Shown here in pieces: positions 1 to 9,184 of a stretch of 64,000 bases of DNA; position 1 is the stretch's first letter; every line of letters begins with the position of its first letter. The position numbers and the translations under genes were made by a program. The notes beneath the pieces are model-generated. The model saw only the letters and a program-made list of their open reading frames with translations, made no database searches and was not told the DNA's origin. This stretch comes from JACJXW01 sp964418125. GTDB taxonomy: Bacteria; Bacteroidota; Bacteroidia; Chitinophagales; Saprospiraceae. The stretch is taken from contig CAYQKY010000003.1 of the NCBI GenBank assembly GCA_964418125.1, positions 90,049 to 154,048 on the forward strand. The letters run 5' to 3'.

Positions 1-1604
1 ATCCAGAACAGGGATACAACCACTCCAGCTGGCTCAGCGAAGACGGCGCGCAACTGGCCTTTGCTGATGAGACCCACGGCGCGAGCCTAAAGCTGGTTGA
101 CGTGTCGGACCTCAGCAACATCCGCCTTCTGGACCTCTTTCGTTCGGAACTGCTCGCTCCGGAAGTTACCAACAGCATAGCCCACAATCCTTTTGTCCGG
201 GAGCAGTACGCCATCGTTTCCTATTACCACGACGGCGTACAGATATTCGATCTCTCCAACCCGGAGGAGGTGGAAAGAGTGGCGTACTATGATACTTATC
301 CTGAAAACCAGAACTATTCCGGATACCAGGGGTGCTGGGGAGTGTACCCCTACCTTCCATCCGGCAACATCATTGCCTCCGATATCAGCCACGGCCTTTA
401 CATCCTTTCGGCCGACAGCATCAGCTTCCGGGCGCCGGAACCTTTTGATGCCGGCATTGAGCTGGTTTCCGGTTCGCCTTCCGCCTGTGAGGGAGACACC
501 ATTTCCCTGGCTGCCGGCGCCCCTGGCCTTTTGTCCTACGAATGGCTGCTCGACGGGGAGCATCTTGCTTTCGGGGCCGAACTGCCAGCAGTGATGCCGG
601 GCGCTTATCAATTGGTAGCAAGCAATGGAGTATGTACCAAAATCTCGGAGGCCTTCCAGCTCGAGTTCTCCCCCCTCCCGGAGGCTGAATTGGGGGATTC
701 CCCCTTCATCTACTGCGGAGAAGCCCCGCCGGCCATCACTACCCCTTCCCGGGGAGACAATTTCAACTGGTACCTCAATGGCGAGCTCGTTGAGGATTCA
801 CATTCAGAAACCCTTGAAATAATTGAAGGCGGTTTTTATCAGGTAGAAGTATTCAGCAACAGTTGCAGCAGGTTATCGGAAGAGCTCGAAGTCATATTAG
901 GGCAGATGCCCTCTCCTTCCCTCAACATCATCTTTCCCGGCACTTTCTGCGCGGGGAGCGATACGGTGGAGATCGACGCCGCCGGCTCCGGCAATCAATT
1001 CTATATCATTTATGAGGAAAATAGCGCCCTCGCCGATACTTTTAACAACACTTACGCCATCAGTACATCCGGCCTTTACCAGATTGAAGCCTATACCGAC
1101 TATTGTTCCCTCCGGCTTGAGCCCCTGGAGGTAGCTTTCAATGCCCCGGTTGTCCCCACCCTGACGATAGAGGGGAATGTGCTGAGCAGCAGCCCGGCAT
1201 CGGCCTATCAGTGGTATCAGGACGGCGCCCCAATCTCCGGCGCTACCGGCCGAAGCTACGCGGCAGAAGAAAGCGGCTTGTATTCCGTAGAAACAACAGA
1301 CGCCAATGGCTGTATGGCACGATCCGAAACCGTTCTGCTGGAAGTCGCCACGGGGATAAACATCCTGACGGACAAAGGAGTAAAAGTATACCCCAACCCG
1401 GTTGAGGGCCGGCTATTCCTGGAGGCTTCCACCCCACCCCGGGCATTCCGCCTGCTCGGCGCCGATGGAAAAATGATCACCGGCTGGCGCCATTGGAGTT
1501 CGGAGCCATATTCCATAGAAATGGGAACGCTGCCCTCCGGCATCTATCTGGTTCAGTTGCTTTTCAAAGAGGGAGTCGGCAGCCTGCGGATTGTCAAGCG
1601 ATAA
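1..1604 (+). CDS. Secreted choice-of-anchor B/Ig-like protein with T9SS C-terminal domain, 5' end outside window
   Basis: The reading frame is open from position 3, so the gene starts before the window. The first residues (GYNHSSWLSEDG, LAFADETHG, LVDVSDLSN) and the later stretch HNPFV...YHDGVQIFDLSNP match the LVIVD-type beta-propeller of the choice-of-anchor B family. From about nt 460 follow Ig-like modules with paired cysteines and the recurring phrase YQWYQDGAPISGA, seen in large adhesins of this phylum. The last 80 residues (KVYPNPVEGRLFLEA ... GIYLVQLLFKEG ... RIVKR) form a type A T9SS sorting domain, so the product should cross the outer membrane and be anchored or released at the surface. 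The function beyond a surface role is unknown. The GTG at 102 should not be taken as the start, because homology continues upstream of it. Confidence 0.85.
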   Translation, partial: PEQGYNHSSWLSEDGAQLAFADETHGASLKLVDVSDLSNIRLLDLFRSELLAPEVTNSIAHNPFVREQYAIVSYYHDGVQIFDLSNPEEVERVAYYDTYPENQNYSGYQGCWGVYPYLPSGNIIASDISHGLYILSADSISFRAPEPFDAGIELVSGSPSACEGDTISLAAGAPGLLSYEWLLDGEHLAFGAELPAVMPGAYQLVASNGVCTKISEAFQLEFSPLPEAELGDSPFIYCGEAPPAITTPSRGDNFNWYLNGELVEDSHSETLEIIEGGFYQVEVFSNSCSRLSEELEVILGQMPSPSLNIIFPGTFCAGSDTVEIDAAGSGNQFYIIYEENSALADTFNNTYAISTSGLYQIEAYTDYCSLRLEPLEVAFNAPVVPTLTIEGNVLSSSPASAYQWYQDGAPISGATGRSYAAEESGLYSVETTDANGCMARSETVLLEVATGINILTDKGVKVYPNPVEGRLFLEASTPPRAFRLLGADGKMITGWRHWSSEPYSIEMGTLPSGIYLVQLLFKEGVGSLRIVKR

Positions 1605-1616
1605 GCTCTGAAGCCT

Positions 1617-1674
1617 GTTCCCGTGCCGGGTTTGCCTTACCTGCCCCACATTGAGGCAAACCCGGCACGGGAAC
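1617..1674 (+). terminator. Long perfect inverted repeat after the first gene
   Basis: A perfect 21-bp inverted repeat (arms 1617-1637 and 1654-1674, 16-nt loop) starts 12 bases after the stop codon. It probably ends transcription, although no T-run follows; an RNA-stabilising hairpin is the alternative. Confidence 0.6.
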
Positions 1675-2039
1675 TCACCAACCACTGACAAAGATCATTT
1701 CGCATTTCCTGAAAATTTTCTTTCTTTGGCACCACAAAATTAAGTGGAAGTTGACGGAGTATGTGTTGGCAATAATTTTTGCAATACTGTTTATCACTTG
1801 GAAATAATTTTTATTTTAAGTAGGCAAAATGATTTGCAAAAGATATATTTGCCCTACGCTTAGCGCGCTGATGTGCTGGGTACCTTCGTCATTTATTGCT
1901 CAATACCTGTATTTTCCACAAGATCAACATCTTACGCCTATTCTTTCAAGCTGTTCCTGTAGCATTGTGATGTAAATGCTCAGGCGTTAACGGCATTCTT
2001 GCCATGACAAACAAAAACTAAATCTAAACTGTAGCTCTT
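1675..2039. other. Intergenic leader upstream of susC-like gene
   Basis: AT-rich spacer. It holds a TATATTTG box at 1844-1851 that fits the Bacteroidota -7 consensus, with no good TTTG partner at the expected distance. A 48-codon open frame (1829-1975) starting like a signal peptide is also present, but it overlaps that box and is not supported further. Confidence 0.5.
1844..1851 (+). promoter_or_regulatory. Candidate -7 element (TATATTTG) of the susCDE operon
   Basis: It matches TAnnTTTG, the -7 motif of the Bacteroidota primary sigma factor. The -33 TTTG is not present at 19-21 bp, so this is a weak call. It would give a leader of about 185 nt. Confidence 0.3.
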
Positions 2040-5000
2040 ATGAAAAATTTTCTACGCATGATCGTAGCTCTGACAGCGGTGCTTGTGCTGGCCAACCAGG
2101 CCATTGGGCAGGGCACCGTCAAGGGTACGGCGACAGATGAGAATGGGGAGGCCCTGATCGGCGCCACCATTCTGCTGGTTGGAACCAGTAAGGGGACAGC
2201 CACCGATTTTGATGGGAATTACGTGCTCGAGAATGTCCCGGCCGGGGAGCAGCAACTGCGTGCTTCTTATACCGGATATTCCGACCTGGTCAAAACCGTT
2301 TCCGTGGTTGACGGGCGGGAAGTAACTCTGGACTTCCAGCTGGGAGAAGATGTGGAAGTACTGGAAGAGGTAGTCGTTATCGGATACGGTACTGCCCGCA
2401 AGGAGGACGCCACCGGTGTTGTGGCCAAAATATCCGACAAGGACTTCAACCGGGGCGCCATTGTTTCCCCTGAAAACCTGCTGGCGGGCAAAGTCGCCGG
2501 CGTACAGATCACTTCCAACAACGGGGCGCCGGGAGAGGGCACCAAGGTGCGCATTCGGGGCGGTACGTCTATCAACGCCAGCAACGAGCCGCTGTATGTC
2601 ATCGACGGGGTGCCCATCGACAACGAGGGGTTTGCCGGCGGCCGCAACCCGCTGAACTTCCTCAACCCGAGTGATATCGAATCCTTCACAGTACTGAAAG
2701 ATGCCTCGGCAACGGCTATCTACGGCTCCCGGGGCGCCAACGGCGTAATTATCATTACCACTAAAAAAGGGAAAGCCGGCAGCCGGCCCCGCATCAATTA
2801 CGAAGGATATTATACCTTCAACGAGATTGCCGGCGAGCCGCAGATCCTCGACGCCAATTCCTTCCGTGATGTAGTCACCTTCATCTCTCCTGCCCGCCTG
2901 GAGAACCTGGGCAGTTCCAACACCAACTGGTTTGATGAAATGCTGCGCACGGCCAAAGGCCAGAACCACGCGCTGAGCATGTCCGGCGGCGGAGAAAACA
3001 TGGGCTACCGCCTGTCGGCCGGTTATCAGAACCTCGAAGGTATCATCCGGGGGTCCGAAACGGAGCGCCTCAGCTTCAGCGCCAATTACAACCACCGGCT
3101 CTTTGATGACCGCCTGATCATCAACACCAACATCCGGGGGGCGCAGACCAAGGACCTGTTTGACCCCGGCATCGGCGCCGCCTGGGATTTCGACCCTACC
3201 CAGCCTGTCCTTGACCCCAGCAATACGGCGTTCGGCGGTTTCTTTGAATATGGCAATGCCCTGGCGCCCCGCAACCCGGTCTCGGCCGTGGAGCAACGCG
3301 AAAATGTAGGCCAGGCCTTCCGGAGCATCGGGAACATCGAACTGGAATACAAGTTTGACGGCCTCGTCCCCGGCCTGAGCTTCAAAACCAACCTGGGGTA
3401 CGACGTCAATAAGGGAGAACGGACGGAGTTCGAACCCTCCACCTACGTCAACACCCTGGTTTCCAACTATAATGGCCGAATCAAGATCGAGAACTACACC
3501 CGGACCAACTATCTGCTGGACGCCTACCTGAACTACAAGAAAACCCTCGGCCAGTTCCACCGCCTGGACATTGTCGCCGGTTATTCTTATCAGGACTTCA
3601 ACGAGGAGTATCCTCTCTTCGAAGGGCAGAACCTCTCGACGGACGCCTTTGGCGCCAACCGGCCGGACCTGGCGGAAGACATCTTCCCACAGAACACCAT
3701 TTGGGAAAACCGCCTGATCTCTTTCTTCGGCCGGGTGAATTACAACTTTGATGAGCGTTACCTGCTGACGGCTACCCTGCGCCGGGACGGATCCACGCGT
3801 TTCGGCCCGGAAGACCGCTGGGGGCTTTTCCCGTCGGCGGCTTTCGCCTGGCGCATCCTGGAAGAAGATTTTGCCAGCGGCCTGAAAGGGATTTTCTCTG
3901 ACCTCAAGCTGCGCCTCGGTTACGGTGTTACCGGTACGGAATCGATCGGCGATTACCGCTACCTTCCGAAATACAGCTTCAGCGACGCCCGGGCACAATA
4001 CCAGATCGGTACGGCTGCCGACGGAACGCCGATCTTCGTCACCACGGCACGCCCCGACCCCTACGACGCCGGACTGAAGTGGGAAGAAACCTCCTCCTAC
4101 AATGCCGGCCTGGACTTCGGCTTCTCCAACGGCCGGATCAACGGCTCTCTGGAATACTACTACAAGAATACGCAGGACCTGCTCTTCGAGGTCGTTGTCG
4201 CCGCGGGCACCAACCTTTCGGACCGCGTCCTGACCAACATCGGCGAGCTGGATAACCAGGGCGTGGAACTCACCCTGAACGGAGTGGTCTTCAACAAGCC
4301 CGGCCTTTCCTGGGACCTGAGCGGTAACATCGCTTACAACATCAACGAAGTGAAGGCCATCAGTAATATCGCCGGCTCAGGTATTCTCACCGGAGGGATC
4401 ACCGGCGGCGTGGGCAGCAACATTCAGATCATCCAGGTGGGCGACCAGGTCAATTCTTTCTATGTATATGAACACAAGCTCGGCCCCGACGGGCTGCCCC
4501 TTTCCGACAACATCGACCACGACGACGACGGCCTGACCGCCGCCGATGATGAGGACCTCGACGACATCTACGTCGACCGGAACGGCGACGGCATCATCAA
4601 TGAAGAAGACCGCCGGGTGTTCAACGCTCCGGCTCCGGATGTGATCTACGGCCTGACCTCCAATTTTGCATTCAAAGGGTTTGACCTTTCCTTCACCTTG
4701 CGGGGCGCCATTGGCAACTATGTTTACAACAACAACGCTTCCAACCGGGGCGTCTACCAGCGGGTTCAGGGCACGGGGATCGGAAATGACCGCTACGTAC
4801 TGTACAACCTGCACCCGTCTGTTCTGGAAACCAGCTTTATGACTCCACAGTACTTTTCTGATTACTACGTGGAAGATGCTTCTTTCCTGAGAATGGACAA
4901 CATCACCCTTGGCTATACGTTCCTGCCGAAGAGCGGCCTTTCCAGCCTGCGCCTTTACGCCACGGCACAGAACCTGTTCGTACTTACCGAATACACCGGC

Positions 5001-5087
5001 CTGGACCCGGAAGTAGACAACGGTATTGACAACGCTCCTTATCCGCGGCCGCGCGGCTTTATCTTTGGACTGAGCCTTGGGTTTTAA
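2040..5087 (+). CDS. SusC/RagA-family TonB-dependent outer membrane transporter
   Basis: 1015 residues, typical for SusC. A signal peptide (1-23, ending ANQAIGQ) is followed by a carboxypeptidase-D-like beta-sandwich (about 24-110), the VVVIGYGTARKEDATG segment at the start of the plug, and the family signature VLKDASATAIYGSRGANGVI (about 217-236). A large beta-barrel follows, ending in the aromatic terminus FGLSLGF. An acidic EF-hand-like calcium-binding stretch (DRNGDGIINEEDRR, about 845-858) lies in an extracellular loop. The protein imports glycan oligomers through the outer membrane using TonB energy, with the SusD partner as lid; susD follows after 26 bp. The facing maltose-phosphorylase operon suggests an alpha-glucan substrate, which is inference from context. 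Confidence 0.95.
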   Translation: MKNFLRMIVALTAVLVLANQAIGQGTVKGTATDENGEALIGATILLVGTSKGTATDFDGNYVLENVPAGEQQLRASYTGYSDLVKTVSVVDGREVTLDFQLGEDVEVLEEVVVIGYGTARKEDATGVVAKISDKDFNRGAIVSPENLLAGKVAGVQITSNNGAPGEGTKVRIRGGTSINASNEPLYVIDGVPIDNEGFAGGRNPLNFLNPSDIESFTVLKDASATAIYGSRGANGVIIITTKKGKAGSRPRINYEGYYTFNEIAGEPQILDANSFRDVVTFISPARLENLGSSNTNWFDEMLRTAKGQNHALSMSGGGENMGYRLSAGYQNLEGIIRGSETERLSFSANYNHRLFDDRLIINTNIRGAQTKDLFDPGIGAAWDFDPTQPVLDPSNTAFGGFFEYGNALAPRNPVSAVEQRENVGQAFRSIGNIELEYKFDGLVPGLSFKTNLGYDVNKGERTEFEPSTYVNTLVSNYNGRIKIENYTRTNYLLDAYLNYKKTLGQFHRLDIVAGYSYQDFNEEYPLFEGQNLSTDAFGANRPDLAEDIFPQNTIWENRLISFFGRVNYNFDERYLLTATLRRDGSTRFGPEDRWGLFPSAAFAWRILEEDFASGLKGIFSDLKLRLGYGVTGTESIGDYRYLPKYSFSDARAQYQIGTAADGTPIFVTTARPDPYDAGLKWEETSSYNAGLDFGFSNGRINGSLEYYYKNTQDLLFEVVVAAGTNLSDRVLTNIGELDNQGVELTLNGVVFNKPGLSWDLSGNIAYNINEVKAISNIAGSGILTGGITGGVGSNIQIIQVGDQVNSFYVYEHKLGPDGLPLSDNIDHDDDGLTAADDEDLDDIYVDRNGDGIINEEDRRVFNAPAPDVIYGLTSNFAFKGFDLSFTLRGAIGNYVYNNNASNRGVYQRVQGTGIGNDRYVLYNLHPSVLETSFMTPQYFSDYYVEDASFLRMDNITLGYTFLPKSGLSSLRLYATAQNLFVLTEYTGLDPEVDNGIDNAPYPRPRGFIFGLSLGF

Positions 5088-5113
5088 TCATTGAATTACA
5101 AAAAAGCAGATCC

Positions 5114-6688
5114 ATGAAAAAGATCGTAAATATATCTCTGATTTTTATTCTGGGCGTGCTGTCGGCATGCACTGACCTGGAACTGACCCCTCAAAACGAC
5201 CTTACACCGGACGTTTTCTTTACCGGGGATGACGCCTACGAGCGCTTCCTCACCCGGATCTACGCAGGCCTGGCCGTAACCGGCCAGCAGGGCCCCGCCG
5301 GCAATGCCGACATCAAGGGCCTGGACGAAGGTTTCTCGCAATACCTGCGCCAGTACTGGCAATTGCAGGAACTGCCGACCGACGAGGCAGTCATCGCCTG
5401 GAATGACGACGGGCTGCCCGACCTGAGCAACCACACCTGGAGTAGTTCCAACCAGTTTGTACGCGCCATTTATTACCGGATATTCTTCCAGGTCTCACTG
5501 GCCAATGAATTCCTCCGGGAATCCACTGATGACAAGCTGGCCGGAAGGGGCGTAAGCGAAGAAGTGCAGGCACAAATACCTGCTTTCCGCGCCGAGGCCC
5601 GCTTCCTGCGCGCCCTGAGCTACTGGCATGGCATCGACCTGTTCGGCAACATCCCGTTTTATACGGAAGAACAGGCAGTAGGGGGCGGCACGCCTCCTCA
5701 GGCCAGCCGCGAGGAGATCTTCAACTACCTGGTGAGCGAACTGCAGGAGATCGAAAATGACATGCTTGCTCCCGGGGAAGCCCCCTACGGCCGCGCCGAC
5801 CGGGCTGCCCTGTGGATGCTGCAGGCCAAACTGTACCTCAACGGAGAGGTATATACCGGCAAACCTTACTACACCGAATGCATTACCGCCTGTAATAAGG
5901 TGATCTCCTCCGGCGCCTACAGCCTGCAAGATGTTTATCACCACATCTTCCTGGCCGACAACCACCTGTCTCAGGAAGTTATCTTCTCCATCAACTTTGA
6001 CGGTGAAGCCACACAGACCTACGGAGGAACGACGTATCTGGTACACGCCGCTATAGGTGGCAATATGGATGCCGCCAACTACGGCGTCAACAACGGATGG
6101 GGCGGCCTGCGCACCACCAGCGCCCTGGTCGACCTGTTCCCGGATGAAACGGGGGAAATCGACGAGCGCGCCATTTTCTACACCAACGGCCAGACCAAAT
6201 CCATTGAAACGATCGCCGAATTTACCAATGGTTATGCAGTACCCAAGTACCAGAATGTAACTTCGGACGGCACCCCCGGTTCCGACCCGACCTTTGCCGA
6301 TACGGACTACCCCGTATTCCGCCTGGCCGACGCCTACCTGATGTATGCCGAGGCCGTTCTCCGCGGGGGTACGGGGGGCGACCTGGCTACAGCAGTGGGT
6401 TACATCAATCAGCTCCGGGAGCGCGCCTACAACGGCGCCACCGGCAATATCACTCAGGCTGACCTCGACCTGGATTTTATTCTTGACGAGCGCGCCCGCG
6501 AACTGTACTGGGAAGGCCACCGCCGCCAGGACCTGATCCGCTACGAGCTCTTTACTGAAAACGGCGTCTGGCCGTGGAAGGGCGGCACGCAGGAAGGAAA
6601 AGTCACTCCGGCCTTCCGCGACCTGTACCCGATCCCGGCTAATGACCTGCTGGCCAACCCCAATCTGGAGCAGAACCCGGGATATTAA
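5114..6688 (+). CDS. SusD/RagB-family glycan-binding lipoprotein
   Basis: 524 residues with a lipoprotein signal peptide whose lipobox ends at Cys19 (GVLSAC). The body has the SusD features: early DLELTPQNDLTPDVFF, the RAEARFLRALSYWHGIDLFGNIPFY helix of the TPR scaffold, and a C-terminal RARELYWEGHRRQDLIRY motif followed by LYPIPANDLLANPNLEQNPGY, the standard family ending. It sits on the cell surface and caps the SusC barrel, delivering bound oligosaccharide. It is co-transcribed with the SusC-like gene (26-bp gap) and the SusE/F-like gene. The ligand cannot be read from the sequence. Confidence 0.95.
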   Translation: MKKIVNISLIFILGVLSACTDLELTPQNDLTPDVFFTGDDAYERFLTRIYAGLAVTGQQGPAGNADIKGLDEGFSQYLRQYWQLQELPTDEAVIAWNDDGLPDLSNHTWSSSNQFVRAIYYRIFFQVSLANEFLRESTDDKLAGRGVSEEVQAQIPAFRAEARFLRALSYWHGIDLFGNIPFYTEEQAVGGGTPPQASREEIFNYLVSELQEIENDMLAPGEAPYGRADRAALWMLQAKLYLNGEVYTGKPYYTECITACNKVISSGAYSLQDVYHHIFLADNHLSQEVIFSINFDGEATQTYGGTTYLVHAAIGGNMDAANYGVNNGWGGLRTTSALVDLFPDETGEIDERAIFYTNGQTKSIETIAEFTNGYAVPKYQNVTSDGTPGSDPTFADTDYPVFRLADAYLMYAEAVLRGGTGGDLATAVGYINQLRERAYNGATGNITQADLDLDFILDERARELYWEGHRRQDLIRYELFTENGVWPWKGGTQEGKVTPAFRDLYPIPANDLLANPNLEQNPGY

Positions 6689-6763
6689 AATAATTCCGCC
6701 ATGGAGCAGCCGCCCCCGGCGCTTCATGGCCCAACTTTTGTGAAGTCTAAATTGCTTGAAGAA

Positions 6764-8371
6764 ATGAAAAATATCATAAAAATATTGTCACTGTTCATCG
6801 GCCTGGCAGCTTTGGTGTTTTCCTGCACCAAAGACGTTATCGATGTAGATGCGTTGACGGATTTCCCTCCGGGGATCATCTCCGTCTCGCCGGCCAATAA
6901 TTCAAAAGTCGTCATTGGCAACTTCGACATTAAGGTGGAATTCGCCGATGGTGAGAGTTCTCCCCTGGCCACAGCAACCGTATCGCTGAGCGATGAATTC
7001 GCGCAGCTGGCCTCCGTGACCAAGGGCCTGTCCGGCACCCGGGATTCGTTGATCATTCTCGGAAGCGAATTTGACGTTCCGGCCGAACAACTGGGGCCTG
7101 GCGTTTACACCGTCGATATTAGTGTAACAGACTCCAAGGGGCAGGAAACGACGCGACAGACCAGGTTTGAGATCTCGCTGCTCCCCTTTGCCGCCAACAA
7201 CAATGAGATGTACATCGCCGGCGCATTCAACGGCTGGGGCGCCGATGAAATGACGCTGGTTGCGGATTACACCTGGGAAATTATTGTCGACATCCAGGGC
7301 GGAGAATATAAACTTAAAAATACTCCGGACTGGACTGACGAAGACTGGGGCGACTCCAATTGTGACGGCATTATGGAAATAACCACCGGCGGCGGCCCGA
7401 ATACGCCTGCCGGCTGTGCCCCTAACGGCGAGGCCAGGTTCCGCTTTAACGATCAAACGCTGGCCTACACGATCAGCCCACTGGTCGAATTCGAAACCAA
7501 TATCAGCGGACTGTACCTCCACGGCACTTTTAATGATTTTTACGGAGACGAATACGCCTTCAGCCTGGTTGCGGATAACACCTGGGAACTGCCGGAGATC
7601 CGCCTCAGCCCGGGCGACAAATACCGGTTTTCCGAAGGCCCCGCCTCAATGGGAAAAGTATGGGGCGATGCTGAGGGTGATGGCGTGGCTGAAGAATTCG
7701 GGCCCAATATCGAGTTCACCATGTCGGATGCCATCTATAAGGTAACCTTCAATGACAAGACTCTCGAGTACGGCTTCGAGTTTGTCAGAAGCCTTTTCCC
7801 GGACCAGCTCTTCCTGGTCGGTGGGCTGGCGGCCCATGGCGCCTGGACGCCTTCTGCTTCCATCCCATTCATGAATGTGGCGGATGGCGTATTTGAAATA
7901 TACGCCCCCCTGGAGGCCGGCACCGGCTTCAAGTTCCTGGAAGTACAGGATTGGGCCGGCGACTGGGGCATGGACCCCGAAAACCCGGGATTCATTATTC
8001 AGGAAGGGGAACAGGACGCCACCGTGGATGAAAGCGGCTTCTATCTGATCCGCATTGATTTCAGCGACCGGTCTGCCACGTTCACCAAAACGGATTGGGG
8101 CCTGATCGGAAGCTCCACCCCCGGCGGCTGGGATAACGACACGGACATGACGTTCCAGAATGACTTCGAGTGGACCATTACCCTCGACCTGATAGCCGGC
8201 GCCATCAAGTTCCGCGCCAATGACGACTGGGCCATCAACTTCGGCGATACCGGTGCAGACGGCACGCTGGAAGCCGGCGGAAATGATATTGTGGTTGGCG
8301 AAGACGGCAACTACACCGTAACGATGAAGCTGTATCCGGAAGGGTATACTTATGACCTGATCAAGAACTAA
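6764..8371 (+). CDS. SusE/SusF-like surface glycan-binding lipoprotein
   Basis: 535 residues from the ATG at 6764. An upstream in-frame ATG (6701) would place 21 non-signal residues before a clear lipoprotein signal (LAALVFSC, Cys21). An N-terminal Ig-like domain (about 30-145; FPPGIISVSPANNSKV) resembles SusE. Four starch-binding-like modules follow, at about 146-248, 249-342, 343-440 and 443-535. Three of them carry the repeated theme W-G-D-x-x-x-D-G-x-x-E (DWGDSNCDGIMEI, VWGDAEGDGVAEE, NFGDTGADGTLEA). Such modules in SusE/SusF hold alpha-glucan at the surface without hydrolysing it. The gene is third in the susC-susD operon and is closed by the hairpin at 8389. Confidence 0.85.
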   Translation: MKNIIKILSLFIGLAALVFSCTKDVIDVDALTDFPPGIISVSPANNSKVVIGNFDIKVEFADGESSPLATATVSLSDEFAQLASVTKGLSGTRDSLIILGSEFDVPAEQLGPGVYTVDISVTDSKGQETTRQTRFEISLLPFAANNNEMYIAGAFNGWGADEMTLVADYTWEIIVDIQGGEYKLKNTPDWTDEDWGDSNCDGIMEITTGGGPNTPAGCAPNGEARFRFNDQTLAYTISPLVEFETNISGLYLHGTFNDFYGDEYAFSLVADNTWELPEIRLSPGDKYRFSEGPASMGKVWGDAEGDGVAEEFGPNIEFTMSDAIYKVTFNDKTLEYGFEFVRSLFPDQLFLVGGLAAHGAWTPSASIPFMNVADGVFEIYAPLEAGTGFKFLEVQDWAGDWGMDPENPGFIIQEGEQDATVDESGFYLIRIDFSDRSATFTKTDWGLIGSSTPGGWDNDTDMTFQNDFEWTITLDLIAGAIKFRANDDWAINFGDTGADGTLEAGGNDIVVGEDGNYTVTMKLYPEGYTYDLIKN

Positions 8372-8388
8372 ACGAACCTTTCCTGAAA

Positions 8389-8432
8389 AGAAAATGGCGC
8401 ACGGCAGATGCCGATGCGCCATTTTCTTTTTG
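8389..8432 (+). terminator. Strong terminator of the susCDE operon
   Basis: A 13-bp perfect stem (8389-8401 with 8415-8427) is extended inside by a second 5-bp stem (CGGCA/TGCCG). A T-rich tract follows. The A-rich 5' arm means it could also work for the facing gene. Confidence 0.85.
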
Positions 8433-8575
8433 TGCAACACTTGCTTGTTACGGGCTACCCGCCGGCGCCATGCTATGGCGGCCCTGCCCGGCTAACCTCG
8501 ACATTTGTCGGGAGAGAGAAGACGGGGCGGCCCGTCCGATTTCTTTTGTACAACACTTGCTTATTACAGGCCACC
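8423..8575. repeat. Imperfect direct repeat between convergent genes
   Basis: Two copies of a roughly 36-bp sequence (8423-8459 and 8540-8575) share the core CAACACTTGCT and differ at only a few positions. They lie just after the terminator and just before the stop codon of the facing lipoprotein gene. No known element was recognised. Confidence 0.55.
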
Positions 8576-8597
8576 TAAAGGTAGCCCGTCCGGGGGA

Positions 8598-9161
8598 TCA
8601 CCCCTCCACCCCGAACTGTGCCTTCGTAGGCCGGGTCAGCAGATTGATCACCTTGGTGATCACGCCGGCGGTATTGGTTTTATTGATACCCACCCAGGTC
8701 ATGGTATCCTGGTCTTTGTTGACGCCCTGGATCTCCCATTGTCCGTCTTCGGCATCAGCTACGTTGTCCAGATAAAGCAAAACTTTTCCTTGTTCATCCT
8801 GCAACTTCCAGGAACCATATCCGGTTTTTTCTTCCCAGTGCCCTGACTCGAAGGTACCGTCCTCGAAAAAGCGGAACCAGCGCCCCTTGTTGGCCGCTCT
8901 GGAAGCCGCATCATCCACGACATAGAATTCAAAGACCCAGAAGTCACGCGTGAGGATGGGCACCATGGGATGGCTTCCGGGAGCCAACGGCGGCAGGAAG
9001 GAGCCGGAATCGCCTTCGCGGGGCGCGTTAGCTACCGGGCCGGTGGCAGCGTCCCCTGAGGAGGAGGCTGACTGTTGTTGCCCTTCCTGGTTCTGAGCAT
9101 TGTTATCCGCTGTGCAAGACCACAGCATTAACAAGAAAATAGCCAAAAAAATCTGTTTCAT
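8598..9161 (-). CDS. Small lipoprotein of unknown function at the end of the phosphorylase operon
   Basis: 187 residues. A lipoprotein signal peptide (MKQIFLAIFLLMLWSC, Cys16) precedes a low-complexity Gln/Ser/Ala/Gly linker (about 20-55). A compact globular part follows, with WVFEFYVVDD, RWFRFFEDGTFESGHWEEKTGYGSWKL cut by short loops, and DTMTWVGINKT. The beta-strand pattern (input value, FEDGTFESG, GSW, TMTW) resembles lipocalin-like or copper-resistance-type small beta-barrel lipoproteins, but no family can be named with certainty. Its start lies 23 bp after the GH65 stop codon, so it is probably co-transcribed and may be a surface or periplasmic accessory. Confidence 0.75.
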   Translation of the reverse strand: MKQIFLAIFLLMLWSCTADNNAQNQEGQQQSASSSGDAATGPVANAPREGDSGSFLPPLAPGSHPMVPILTRDFWVFEFYVVDDAASRAANKGRWFRFFEDGTFESGHWEEKTGYGSWKLQDEQGKVLLYLDNVADAEDGQWEIQGVNKDQDTMTWVGINKTNTAGVITKVINLLTRPTKAQFGVEG

Positions 9162-9184
9162 GGTAGTATAATTTGTATCAATGT

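Noticed and set aside
1829..1975. 48-codon open frame with a signal-peptide-like start upstream of the susC-like gene
   Set aside because: It overlaps the only good -7 box, has no similarity to known proteins after the leader and is short enough to be chance.
2052..3998. Long open frame on the minus strand opposite the susC-like gene
   Set aside because: It is a shadow of the high-GC coding strand: its sequence has no domain and the plus-strand gene is certain.
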